Assembly (NCBI RefSeq): GCF_014641635.1
Contig: NZ_BMIC01000004.1
Span: 140,791-204,790, forward strand
Length of the DNA stretch: 64,000 nt
Origin: Aquaticitalea lipolytica
Lineage (GTDB): Bacteria > Bacteroidota > Bacteroidia > Flavobacteriales > Flavobacteriaceae
Reading direction: 5' to 3'
The position numbers and the translations under genes were made by a program. The notes beneath the pieces are model-generated. The model was not told the origin of the DNA and did no database searches. It saw only the letters and a program-made list of their open reading frames with translations. This document shows, one piece after another, positions 36,517-44,212 of this stretch. Numbering within the stretch: position 1 is the first letter of the stretch; each line of letters begins with the position of its first letter.

Positions 36517-37056
36517 TTATTTATCCGTTAATAGTTTTTTTAATGTATTCCAACGAGGATCAATTTCCTCTGTCTTTTCTTTTTCTTCTAAACCTTTTGG
36601 GCTTAACTCTTCTAACTTTTTAAGTATATCTGATTGTAATGTTCCGTCTGCAATACCTGGGTGAATACGTTTTGCAGGTAATGACAATACAATTAACTCA
36701 TATATATATTGTGCTACATTAACCTCATACTCTCCATGTGGTATAATAAGGATGTCTTCGTTTTCGTCATTATACTCTTCACCAAACTTAACAACTAAAT
36801 CAAAATCTGTTTTTATTTTTTGATTATAAGGCTCGTTTGTTGTGTCACAATTTACATTAACCATCCCTGAAGCTTGAAAATGTAACTCTAAAAGCGTGGT
36901 CTTTTTTTCAAAACCTAAATCTACTTTAATGTTTACATCATTAAACTCATCATACTCAAAATGTTCAAAGAACTTATTATCAATTTGATAATCAAAATGG
37001 TGCTTTCCTAATTTTAAACCTACAAACTGTATGTTGTACTCTTTTAAAGGCTTCAT
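36517..37056 (-). CDS. DUF177 domain-containing protein (YceD-like)
   Basis: A 179-residue protein of the YceD/DUF177 family, which is nearly always next to rpmF and is thought to act in 23S rRNA accumulation or ribosome assembly. It begins MKPLKEYNIQFVGLKLG, as in flavobacterial homologues, and has the central MVNVNCDTTNEPY strand pair with a single Cys. An ATG four codons earlier (37068) is possible, but the promoter element at 37079-37086 would then leave almost no leader. Confidence 0.85.
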   Translation of the reverse strand: MKPLKEYNIQFVGLKLGKHHFDYQIDNKFFEHFEYDEFNDVNIKVDLGFEKKTTLLELHFQASGMVNVNCDTTNEPYNQKIKTDFDLVVKFGEEYNDENEDILIIPHGEYEVNVAQYIYELIVLSLPAKRIHPGIADGTLQSDILKKLEELSPKGLEEKEKTEEIDPRWNTLKKLLTDK

Positions 37057-37078
37057 GGTCGCATTCATTTTGAGCCTG

Positions 37079-37086
37079 CAAATATA
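37079..37086 (-). promoter_or_regulatory. -7 element upstream of DUF177-rpmF
   Basis: Minus strand TATATTTG matches TAnnTTTG, 23 bases before the ATG at 37056. It gives the ribosomal pair a promoter separate from pdxA. Confidence 0.42.
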
Positions 37087-37129
37087 TAAAATTTTTCTTT
37101 ATTAAAAAGGTGTTATCAACAAAAAATGT

Positions 37130-38176
37130 TTATATCTTTTTAGAGGCTGTTTTTAAAGGGTTTTTTGATATTTTTTTATACTCTTTTCTGTTTTTAAAAA
37201 CCTGAATTGCTGTAAAAACAGCTTCTTTAAATGAGCTTTCGTCAGCAATTCCCTTGCCAGCAATTTCAAAAGCTGTACCATGGTCTGGTGAGGTTCTTAC
37301 TTTAGATAGGCCTGCTGTGAAATTTACACCTTCTCCAAATGTGATTGTTTTAAAAGGAATTAATCCTTGGTCGTGATAGGATGCTATAATAGCATCAAAG
37401 TTTTTGTAATTTTTAGAACCAAAAAAACTGTCTGCAGAATATGGACCATAAACTAATTTCCCTTTTTCTCTTATTTTCTCAAGTGTTGGCTTAACAACTT
37501 TATCGTCTTCTTCTCCTATAACACCATTATCTCCTGCGTGTGGATTAATCCCTAAAATTGCAATTCTTGGCTTATTTATTTTAAAGTCTTTAACTAGTGA
37601 TTCGTAAACAGTTTCTACTTTTTCTGTAATTAATTTAGGGGTAATATGTTTTGCAACATCTTTAACAGGAACGTGATCGGTTAAAAGCCCAACCTTTAAC
37701 TCGTCTGTTACCATAAACATGAGGCTTGTTCCACCAAGCTCTTTGGCTAAATAATTTGTGTGTCCTGGAAATTTAAATGAGTCTGATTGAATAGTAAGTT
37801 TGTTAATTGGTGCTGTTACCAAAACATCAATAGCATCGTTCTTTAATGCTTCTGTGGCTTTTTCTAATGATTTTACTGCGAGTTGTCCTATAAATTGATC
37901 CTCTTTTCCAAACTCAATATTTACATTGTCTTTCCAAACATTAAACACATTTACTTTTCCTTCAACTACTTGATTAATATCATTAATTCCGTGAAAATTA
38001 ATAGAGCTGTTAAAGTGTTTTTTTAAAAAGGACATGGTTTTAATAGAAGCGAAGATTATTGGAGTACAAAATTCTAGCATTCGAGAATCTTCAAAAGTTT
38101 TTAAAATGATTTCTGTTCCAATACCATTTAAATCGCCTACCGAAATTCCAACTTTAATATATTCTTCTTTTTTCAT
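37130..38176 (-). CDS. pdxA: 4-hydroxythreonine-4-phosphate dehydrogenase
   Basis: A 348-residue metal-dependent NAD enzyme of the DXP-dependent pyridoxal phosphate pathway. The metal-binding histidines occur in FPGHTNYL, in a TDHVPVKDV segment and in YHDQGLIPFK, and the NPHAGDNG motif is present. It starts at the ATG at 38176, divergent from ribE, and precedes DUF177-rpmF on the same strand. Confidence 0.94.
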   Translation of the reverse strand: MKKEEYIKVGISVGDLNGIGTEIILKTFEDSRMLEFCTPIIFASIKTMSFLKKHFNSSINFHGINDINQVVEGKVNVFNVWKDNVNIEFGKEDQFIGQLAVKSLEKATEALKNDAIDVLVTAPINKLTIQSDSFKFPGHTNYLAKELGGTSLMFMVTDELKVGLLTDHVPVKDVAKHITPKLITEKVETVYESLVKDFKINKPRIAILGINPHAGDNGVIGEEDDKVVKPTLEKIREKGKLVYGPYSADSFFGSKNYKNFDAIIASYHDQGLIPFKTITFGEGVNFTAGLSKVRTSPDHGTAFEIAGKGIADESSFKEAVFTAIQVFKNRKEYKKISKNPLKTASKKI

Positions 38177-38184
38177 TAAAACCT

Positions 38185-38192
38185 TATCTTTG
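38185..38192 (+). promoter_or_regulatory. -7 element of ribE
   Basis: TATCTTTG matches TAnnTTTG, 42 bases before the ribE ATG, in the divergent pdxA-ribE space. Confidence 0.42.
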
Positions 38193-38209
38193 TGTATATT
38201 TTACTATCG

Positions 38210-38217
38210 CAAATTTA
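38210..38217 (-). promoter_or_regulatory. -7 element of pdxA
   Basis: Minus strand TAAATTTG matches TAnnTTTG, 33 bases before the pdxA ATG. It lies beyond the ribE element, so the two transcripts would start facing and overlapping each other. Confidence 0.42.
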
Positions 38218-38234
38218 ACCATTTATTCGACATT

Positions 38235-38825
38235 ATGTTTACTGGAATCATTGAAGATTTAGGAGTTATCACAAATTTAGTTTCCGAACAAGACAATCTT
38301 CATCTAACTTTAAAAAGCATTATAACCCCAGAACTTAAAATCGACCAAAGTGTGTCGCATAATGGTGTTTGCTTAACAGTTGTTGCTATAGATGGACTCA
38401 ACTATACGGTTACTGCTATTAAAGAGACTCTTAACAAAACTAATTTAGGCTCTTTAAAGGTAAAGGATATTGTAAATCTGGAGCGCGCAATGAAACTTGG
38501 CGATAGACTTGATGGCCATATTGTACAAGGCCATGTAGACCAAACTGCTATTTGTAAATCTATTGATTCTCAAAAAGGAAGTTGGATATTTACTTTTGAA
38601 TATGATGCTTCATTAAATAATATAACAATTGAAAAGGGCTCTATAACTGTTAATGGTGTGAGTTTGACTGTTATTAATTCTGAAAGAAACCAATTTAGCG
38701 TGGCAATTATTCCATATACTTTTGAGCACACAAATTTTAAGTTATTTAAAACTGGAGATATAGTCAATCTTGAATTTGATGTATTAGGGAAATATGTTCA
38801 AAAGCTACATAGTCTACAAAACTAG
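38235..38825 (+). CDS. ribE: Riboflavin synthase, alpha subunit
   Basis: A 196-residue enzyme that dismutates lumazine to riboflavin. It consists of two lumazine-binding barrels: the first begins MFTGIIEDLG and has SHNGVCLTV; the second begins after GHIVQGHVD (about 95-103) and has VNGVSLTV. The ATG at 38235 is the only sensible start; a much longer open frame reaches back through the pdxA gene. No FMN-riboswitch-like sequence is obvious in the short leader. Confidence 0.94.
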   Translation: MFTGIIEDLGVITNLVSEQDNLHLTLKSIITPELKIDQSVSHNGVCLTVVAIDGLNYTVTAIKETLNKTNLGSLKVKDIVNLERAMKLGDRLDGHIVQGHVDQTAICKSIDSQKGSWIFTFEYDASLNNITIEKGSITVNGVSLTVINSERNQFSVAIIPYTFEHTNFKLFKTGDIVNLEFDVLGKYVQKLHSLQN

Positions 38826-39031
38826 GCTTGACTATTTTTAACCGATTTAGCTTTTCTGTAAACTCCAAATGCTAAAGCCAATATTATAAGTATAGGCAAG
38901 CTACCATCAATAGGTAACCCTGGAGGTGGTGGTGGCGAAGGAGGAGGAGGCTCAACTCCTTGAGCGGAACATACAAAACTTATTAATACAAATAAGATTG
39001 AGGCTAAAATTTTCTTGTTTTGTATTCTCAT
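38822..39031 (-). CDS. Secreted miniprotein with PID-CTERM-like sorting tail
   Basis: A 69-residue protein. A signal peptide runs to about residue 24 (ISFVCSAQ). A short proline-rich stretch follows, then GLPIDGS, a hydrophobic helix (about 16 residues) and a basic tail RKAKSVK. Motif, helix and basic tail in that order resemble the PID-CTERM sorting signal described for Bacteroidota, processed by an unidentified enzyme. Almost no mature domain remains between the two signals. The start is the ATG at 39031, at the signal-peptide Met. It has its own likely promoter and a leader of about 140 bases. Confidence 0.72.
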   Translation of the reverse strand: MRIQNKKILASILFVLISFVCSAQGVEPPPPSPPPPPGLPIDGSLPILIILALAFGVYRKAKSVKNSQA

Positions 39032-39395
39032 TTTTATAAAAATGTATAATAAGCAAAAAACCGAAATAATAAATGAGAAAAAATATTTTTTTAAAAAATT
39101 TCTGTCAACAAAATTATAATTAAAATCCCTCACTTAAATAAAATAGTTCTTTGACTTGAAATATACTTTATAAAACAAATATATATAAATTTGTCTTAAA
39201 AAAGATATTTTAATTTTTAATTTGAAAATTCTAATTAAAACCAAACGTATTAATTAATAGCGTTTTATCAAATACACCTTCTTAGTTTTTATTCTGTTTT
39301 TAACTTATTGCTAGTTACGAAAATAATTACATAACGGTTTTATTTCAGTAAAATTATCTTAGATTTTATATTAAAAAACAGTATTAAGTCAGATA
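39032..39395. other. AT-rich intergenic region upstream of the PID-CTERM miniprotein
   Basis: I find no convincing gene in either strand. The minus strand has a TATATTTG -7 element (listed separately) and the plus strand a back-to-back TAAATTTG at 39186-39193, with no plus-strand gene nearby. The rest is simple AT-rich sequence, except the terminator that follows. Confidence 0.6.
39176..39183 (-). promoter_or_regulatory. -7 element for the PID-CTERM miniprotein
   Basis: Minus strand TATATTTG matches TAnnTTTG and would give a leader of about 140 bases, unusually long for this genome. Confidence 0.35.
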
Positions 39396-39434
39396 AAAAC
39401 AAAAAAATCGTTTCAAACTAATGAAACGATTTAT
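39396..39434 (-). terminator. Terminator after tRNA(CAT)
   Basis: An 11-bp stem (39405-39415 with 39422-39432), loop AACTAA; on the minus strand it is followed by seven T, a G and five T. Confidence 0.78.
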
Positions 39435-39440
39435 ATTCTG

Positions 39441-39514
39441 TGGTCCCACTTGGGCTCGAACCAAGGACCACCTGATTATGAGTCAGGTGCTCTAACCAAC
39501 TGAGCTATGGGACC
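39441..39514 (-). tRNA. tRNA with CAT anticodon (elongator Met or Ile2)
   Basis: The minus strand folds as a cloverleaf: acceptor GGTCCCA/TGGGACC, D-arm GCTC/GAGC, anticodon stem CCTGA/TCAGG with loop CTCATAA, T-arm CTTGG/CCAAG. The C1-A72 mismatch and GGG run of initiator tRNA are absent. C4-G69 and C5-G68, which TilS reads in tRNA-Ile2, are present, so Ile2 (lysidine-modified) is plausible. The 3' CCA is not encoded. Confidence 0.9.
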
Positions 39515-39525
39515 GAAATTGGCTG

Positions 39526-39556
39526 CAAATCTAATATTAATTTTAAAACTCTACAA
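39526..39556 (-). promoter_or_regulatory. Promoter of tRNA(CAT)
   Basis: On the minus strand TTG (39554-39556) is followed after 20 bases by TAGATTTG (39533-39526), an excellent Bacteroidota promoter; the transcript would begin about 7 bases before the tRNA. Confidence 0.62.
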
Positions 39557-39561
39557 GAATT

Positions 39562-39966
39562 TTATTTCTTAATATCTTGACATAATTCAATAAGAACACC
39601 ATTGGTAGTTTTAGGATGTAAAAATGCAACCAGCTTATTGTCGGCTCCTTTTTTAGGTGTTTTGTTTAATACCTGAAACCCTTCTTTAGATAACCTTTCT
39701 ATTTCTTCTTCAATATTATCGACAGCAAAAGCAATATGGTGAATACCTTCTCCCTTTTTTTCTATAAATTTAGCAATTGGACTATCTGTACTTGTTGCTT
39801 CCAATAATTCTATTTTATTGGGTCCTGCCTTAAAAAAAGAGGTTTTTACGCCTTCGCTTTCAACAGCTTCAATTTTATAATGTTTTTTACCAAATAACGC
39901 TGTAAACAATTCATTAGACTCATCTAAATTTTTAACAGCAATCCCAATATGTTCTATTTTTTTCAT
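39562..39966 (-). CDS. mce: Methylmalonyl-CoA epimerase
   Basis: A 134-residue vicinal-oxygen-chelate enzyme that interconverts (R)- and (S)-methylmalonyl-CoA. Metal ligands are expected at the early His of EHIGIAVKNL, at the His pair of IHHIAFAVDN, and at a C-terminal Glu in VLIELCQD. The ATG at 39966 begins MKKIEHIG; a TTG at 39981 would add five residues copied from a hairpin repeat. Methylmalonyl-CoA mutase is not in this window. Confidence 0.9.
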   Translation of the reverse strand: MKKIEHIGIAVKNLDESNELFTALFGKKHYKIEAVESEGVKTSFFKAGPNKIELLEATSTDSPIAKFIEKKGEGIHHIAFAVDNIEEEIERLSKEGFQVLNKTPKKGADNKLVAFLHPKTTNGVLIELCQDIKK

Positions 39967-39972
39967 ATTTAC

Positions 39973-39990
39973 TTCCCACAAAAGTGGGAA
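39973..39990. repeat. Hairpin repeat immediately upstream of mce
   Basis: Perfect 7-bp arms TTCCCAC (39973-39979) and GTGGGAA (39984-39990) with loop AAAA, only six bases upstream of the mce ATG, so within its leader. The unit resembles interspersed REP-like hairpins of Bacteroidota. Confidence 0.6.
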
Positions 39991-40017
39991 TCACTTTTAA
40001 ATTCAACTTTATACTTT

Positions 40018-40025
40018 CAAAAGTA
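40018..40025 (-). promoter_or_regulatory. -7 element of mce
   Basis: Minus strand TACTTTTG, 51 bases before the mce ATG; the mRNA leader would include the hairpin repeat. Confidence 0.42.
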
Positions 40026-40046
40026 CAATATTCCTTAAATATGCTC

Positions 40047-40054
40047 TATTTTTG
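40047..40054 (+). promoter_or_regulatory. -7 element of rbfA
   Basis: TATTTTTG, matching TAnnTTTG, 80 bases before the rbfA start, giving a leader of about 75 bases. Confidence 0.42.
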
Positions 40055-40134
40055 CAGCTGAAAAGCTATTGCTTTAGGCTTTTATTTATTAATTTTAAGT
40101 CCTTTAGAATATTAAAGGCGTAAAAAAGTTTGTT

Positions 40135-40530
40135 TTGGAAGAAAGTCACAGACAGAAAAAAATAGGTGGAATTTTACAACAAGATTTAGTTGAAGTGCTA
40201 CAAGGTGCTGCAACTAAAGGTGGATTGAGAGGTATTATTATTTCGGTGAGTAAAGTAAATGTTACTGCAGACTTATCGATTGCAAAGGTGTATTTGAGTA
40301 TTTTTCCGAATAAAGAAGGTGCTGAGTTGTTGAAAGGCATTCGATCTAACACGCCATTAATTCGTCATGAATTAGCACAACGAACCAAAAATCAACTTCG
40401 AAGAATGCCAAATTTAGAGTTCTTTATTGATGACTCTTTAGAATATATTGAGCGTATTGACAAGTCATTAAAAGGAGAGGATAATCCAATTAAAGATGCT
40501 AACCTGTTAGATAAGCGTAAAAAGTCGTAA
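40135..40530 (+). CDS. rbfA: 30S ribosome-binding factor
   Basis: A 131-residue KH-like protein that binds 16S helix 1 during late 30S maturation and cold adaptation. It has the SHRQKKIGGILQQDL start and the VTADLSIAKVYLSIFP strand-helix, then ELAQRTKNQLRRMPNLEFFID-like RNA-binding core (quoted here in part) with LRRMPNLEF. The start is a TTG at 40135, consistent with homologues that begin MEE/MET; no nearby ATG fits. It is followed 70 bases later by a LolC/E-like permease. Confidence 0.92.
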   Translation: MEESHRQKKIGGILQQDLVEVLQGAATKGGLRGIIISVSKVNVTADLSIAKVYLSIFPNKEGAELLKGIRSNTPLIRHELAQRTKNQLRRMPNLEFFIDDSLEYIERIDKSLKGEDNPIKDANLLDKRKKS

Positions 40531-40600
40531 TTAGCTTAAAATAAAATCTTCAACCTATGCGCTATATATTGAATCTCTGTTCTCTTATTTAAGTATAAAC

Positions 40601-41803
40601 ATGAATTTTTCACTATATATAGCCAAGCGTTATTTATTTACTAAAAGCAGTAGTAACGCTATTAATATTATGACTGTTATCGCTGTTTCGGGAGTAATTG
40701 TATCTGCAGCAGCTCTTTTTATTGTGCTTTCGGGTTTTGCGGGTTTAAAGGACTTTAGCTTACAATTTTCTTCTTATGTAGATCCAGATTTAAAGATTGC
40801 TCCTTCTCAAGGTAAATCGTTTGTTTATACTGAAAACGATTCCGTCAAGCTTAATTCTATAGATGGTATTGCTAGCTATTCAAAAATTATTGAAGAACGT
40901 GTTATTCTGGAATTTGATGACAAGCGAAAATTAGCAACCATAAAAGGTGTTGACAAAAATTACAATAAAGTCACTTCTATCGACTCCATGATTGCACAAG
41001 GTGGTTGGTTTGAGAACGATACAGATCAAGTGGTTTCTGGCTGGGGAATTTCTAACAATTTATCATTTGGTGTTTTAGATTATGCTAAAAGCCTAACTAT
41101 TTATGTTCCGAAACCAGGAAAAGGTCAAATAAGCTCTTTTAAAAGTGTTTATAATTCTGTAAATGCAATTAATGTTGGTGTGTTTCAGATTAATGAAGAG
41201 CTAGATAATGAGTATGTGTATGCCGATATTAATACTGCAAAATACTTACTAAATTATAAACATAATCAGATTAGTGGTATTGAGCTAAAATTAAAAGAAA
41301 ATGCCGATGAGGCTCTTGTAAAAGAAGCTATTGAAAACGCGTTTGGTAATCGTCTTGTAGTGAAAAACAGAATTCAATTAAACGATTCGCTTTATAAAAT
41401 GTTGAATACAGAAAATTTAGCTGTTTACTTGATTTTTACTTTGGTAATTATTATTGCTTTATTTAATGTAATTGGTGCTTTAATTATGATGATATTAGAT
41501 AAAAAAGGCTCATTACACACGCTTTTTAATCTTGGAGCAACTACAAAAGAAATTAAAAGAATATTTTTTCTTCAAGGAAGTTTAATGTCTGTTTTAGGAG
41601 GAATTATTGGAACAACTATAGGTTTTGTTATTGTATTGCTTCAGAAACAATTTGAGCTAGTAATGATTACTCCTTCACTACCTTATCCTGTGACTATTGA
41701 AATTATGAATATTTTTCTGGTGCTAATTACTATAACTGTGTTAGGATTAATAGCATCTAAAATAGCGTCAGGAAGAATTAGTGAGACATTAGTAAGAAGC
41801 TAA
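40601..41803 (+). CDS. ABC transporter permease, LolC/LolE-FtsX type
   Basis: A 400-residue inner-membrane protein: TM1 at about 20-45, a large periplasmic MacB-like domain (50-265), and three helices near 275-300, 320-350 and 365-390 typical of the FtsX domain. This layout fits LolC/E, which extracts lipoproteins from the inner membrane. The cognate LolD ATPase is not adjacent. It ends three bases before the convergent dusB stop. Confidence 0.85.
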   Translation: MNFSLYIAKRYLFTKSSSNAINIMTVIAVSGVIVSAAALFIVLSGFAGLKDFSLQFSSYVDPDLKIAPSQGKSFVYTENDSVKLNSIDGIASYSKIIEERVILEFDDKRKLATIKGVDKNYNKVTSIDSMIAQGGWFENDTDQVVSGWGISNNLSFGVLDYAKSLTIYVPKPGKGQISSFKSVYNSVNAINVGVFQINEELDNEYVYADINTAKYLLNYKHNQISGIELKLKENADEALVKEAIENAFGNRLVVKNRIQLNDSLYKMLNTENLAVYLIFTLVIIIALFNVIGALIMMILDKKGSLHTLFNLGATTKEIKRIFFLQGSLMSVLGGIIGTTIGFVIVLLQKQFELVMITPSLPYPVTIEIMNIFLVLITITVLGLIASKIASGRISETLVRS

Positions 41804-41806
41804 TTT

Positions 41807-42799
41807 TTAAGCAAACTCATACCCAGAAAACACTTCTAAAACCTCATCGAAGGCAGCAAACACATCAACAGAATCATCGCTTGTTACCATTTTCATTCTG
41901 TATTCCTTAAAGTTTGGAATGCCTTTGAAATAGTTTGTATAATGGCGTCTTGTTTCAAAAACACCTAGTTTTTCACCTTTCCAATCTATAGACATTTGTA
42001 AATGTCTGCGAGCAGCATCAACACGCTCTTCTAAACTTACTGGAGCCAAATGCTCACCTGTTTTAAAAAAGTGTTTTACTTGTTTAAAAAACCAAGGGTT
42101 ACCAATGCTTGCGCGACCAATCATACAGCCATCTAAACCATAAACATCACGCATTTCCATTGCTCTTTCAGGCGAATCAACATCACCATTTCCAAACACA
42201 GGAATATACATACGCTGATTGTTTTTAACTTCTGCTATTGGTTTCCAGTCTGCATCACCTTTATACATTTGTGCTCTTGTGCGACCGTGAATAGAAATTG
42301 CTTTACAACCAACATCTTGAAGACGTTCGGCAACTTCGACAATCCGAATAGAATCGTGATCCCAACCTAAACGGGTTTTTACAGTTATTGGTAAGTGGGT
42401 ACGCTTTACCATTTCTTCAGTAAGCTTTACCATTAAGTCGATATCTTTTAAGATTCCTGCTCCAGCGCCTTTACAAACCACTTTTTTAACAGGACACCCA
42501 AAATTTATATCTATAATATCTGGATTCGATTTTTCAACAATATCAACAGTCTGTAGCATGCTGTCTAGTTCAGCTCCAAAAATTTGAATGCCTACAGGTC
42601 GTTCTTTTTCGTAAATATCAAGTTTCATAACGCTTTTTGCAGCATCACGAATTAAGCCTTCACTAGAGATAAATTCGGTGTAAACAACATCTGCACCTTG
42701 TTCTTTGCATAACGCTCTAAAAGGTGGATCGCTAACGTCTTCCATTGGTGCTAAAAGCAATGGAAAGTCTGGAAGTTGTATGTCGCCTATTTTTACCAT
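41807..42799 (-). CDS. dusB: tRNA-dihydrouridine synthase
   Basis: A 330-residue FMN-dependent TIM-barrel enzyme that reduces specific uridines in tRNA. It shows APMEDVSDPPFR at the N-terminus, the catalytic Cys in NFGCPVKKV, the GAGAGIL and HGRTRAQMYKG motifs, and MIGRASIGNPWFF near 230. The assignment to DusB rests on overall similarity; other Dus subgroups cannot be fully excluded. A -7 element lies 20 bases upstream. Confidence 0.9.
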   Translation of the reverse strand: MVKIGDIQLPDFPLLLAPMEDVSDPPFRALCKEQGADVVYTEFISSEGLIRDAAKSVMKLDIYEKERPVGIQIFGAELDSMLQTVDIVEKSNPDIIDINFGCPVKKVVCKGAGAGILKDIDLMVKLTEEMVKRTHLPITVKTRLGWDHDSIRIVEVAERLQDVGCKAISIHGRTRAQMYKGDADWKPIAEVKNNQRMYIPVFGNGDVDSPERAMEMRDVYGLDGCMIGRASIGNPWFFKQVKHFFKTGEHLAPVSLEERVDAARRHLQMSIDWKGEKLGVFETRRHYTNYFKGIPNFKEYRMKMVTSDDSVDVFAAFDEVLEVFSGYEFA

Positions 42800-42818
42800 T
42801 ATTGTTTTAAATATTTTG

Positions 42819-42826
42819 CAAAAGTA
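42819..42826 (-). promoter_or_regulatory. -7 element of dusB
   Basis: Minus strand TACTTTTG, matching TAnnTTTG, 19 bases before the dusB ATG. Confidence 0.45.
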
Positions 42827-42845
42827 TTGAAATTGATAGAATTAT

Positions 42846-44072
42846 CTAGAATTTTAAATCTACTTCAATTTGTTTACCGTTTCTATCTACTATTACTTTA
42901 GTGCTATCGCCTTCATTAAATACCGATAGCGCTCGCATATAACTCATCATATCTACAATTGTGCTATCGCCTAATTTAATTACAATATCCCCTTTTTGTA
43001 ATCCTGCTTTTTGAGCTGGTTTATCTTCGCTTACGCCATCAATTCGCATACCTTTTCCATCAAACATATAATCTGGTATAACGCCTAATCCAACTTTAAA
43101 TCGAGGTGTTTCTTCACTTTCGTTTTTGGTTTTTCTGAATTGTAATTTTCCTGCTTTATCTAAATCGGAAATTACATCAAAAATATAATTAGAAATAGCC
43201 TCCATCCCTTCATAATTCAACTTATCGGAATCATCGCCTGGTTTATGATAATCTTCATGTTGACCTGTGAAAAAATGCAGCACAGGAATATCACTCAAAT
43301 AAAACGATGTGTGGTCAGATGGGCCAACACCAGATTCTTTTTCTATTAACTTAAACCTCGTATTATTTGCCATTAATGATTGCTTAAAACGTGGAGAAGT
43401 ACCAACACCATAAACAGCCAATGTACTATCGGCTTTTAAGCGTCCAACCATATCCATATTTATCATATAGTTAGCTTTCTTAATATCGATTGTTGGATTT
43501 TTTACAAAGTAATTACTCCCTAAAAGCCCCATTTCTTCTCCTGAAAAAGCCATAAATAAGTAATTGTTACTCTTGTTTGCGTTTTTCAACTTACTAATTA
43601 AGTCTAACATCACAGCAACTCCACTAGCATTGTCATCTGCTCCATTATGAATAGCCTTTTCTTTTCCTCTATATAATGAACCTTCGCTACCAAAACCTAA
43701 ATGATCATAATGCGCTCCAATAATAATAGTCTGTTCTGCATTATTATTTATAAAACCCAAAATGTTTGTTCCTGTAATTGTGCTGTCTTCAGCCATAATT
43801 ACGTAAGACACTTCGCTATGAGGATCTGTTTTTGGTTTAAAGCTAAATGTTTGAAAAAAGCCATTAGTTCCTTTTGGCTCAAGGCCTAAATCTTTAAATC
43901 GTTTAGAGATATATTCTGCAGCTTCTTGTTCGCCTTTAGTTCCTGTTTCTCTACCTTCATACGCATCTGAAGCCAAAACAGCAATATCTTCTTTTATTGT
44001 AATTGCTTTTGTTGAATTGTTTTTACATGATGTTAGAATCATCAAAAAAAGTAAGACATATATTGTTTTCAT
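42846..44072 (-). CDS. M28 family zinc peptidase lipoprotein with PDZ domain
   Basis: A 408-residue predicted lipoprotein (lipobox LTSC). The di-zinc aminopeptidase fold is clear: IIIGAHYDHLG, NGADDNASGVAVML, FSGEEMGLLGS, NMDMVGRL and HKPGDDSDK. The last 90 residues form a PDZ domain (MRIDGVSEDKPAQKAGLQKG in part), probably for substrate docking. I start at the ATG at 44072, the signal-peptide Met, with a -7 element upstream. It should trim peptides in the periplasm or at the surface. Confidence 0.88.
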   Translation of the reverse strand: MKTIYVLLFLMILTSCKNNSTKAITIKEDIAVLASDAYEGRETGTKGEQEAAEYISKRFKDLGLEPKGTNGFFQTFSFKPKTDPHSEVSYVIMAEDSTITGTNILGFINNNAEQTIIIGAHYDHLGFGSEGSLYRGKEKAIHNGADDNASGVAVMLDLISKLKNANKSNNYLFMAFSGEEMGLLGSNYFVKNPTIDIKKANYMINMDMVGRLKADSTLAVYGVGTSPRFKQSLMANNTRFKLIEKESGVGPSDHTSFYLSDIPVLHFFTGQHEDYHKPGDDSDKLNYEGMEAISNYIFDVISDLDKAGKLQFRKTKNESEETPRFKVGLGVIPDYMFDGKGMRIDGVSEDKPAQKAGLQKGDIVIKLGDSTIVDMMSYMRALSVFNEGDSTKVIVDRNGKQIEVDLKF

Positions 44073-44093
44073 TTCTAAAGTATTAATTTTACA

Positions 44094-44127
44094 CAAAATT
44101 AGGTAATATTTATATAAACCAGATCAA
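44094..44127 (-). promoter_or_regulatory. Promoter of the M28 peptidase gene
   Basis: TTG (44125-44127) and, 23 bases on, TAATTTTG (44101-44094) on the minus strand; 21 bases before the ATG. Confidence 0.42.
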
Positions 44128-44212
44128 ATGCCTACAACTACATATTTAGATTTTTACTAATTTGATAATATTGGCATCGCATCTGACATAAAAAACAAAT
44201 AATAAATTACAG

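Noticed and set aside
38034..38234. 67-residue N-terminal extension of riboflavin synthase
   Set aside because: It runs antisense through pdxA and its promoter; MFTGIIEDLG is the universal family start.
39186..39193. Plus-strand promoter TAAATTTG in the gap before tRNA(CAT)
   Set aside because: No plus-strand gene follows for 900 bases; such matches occur by chance in this AT-rich spacer.
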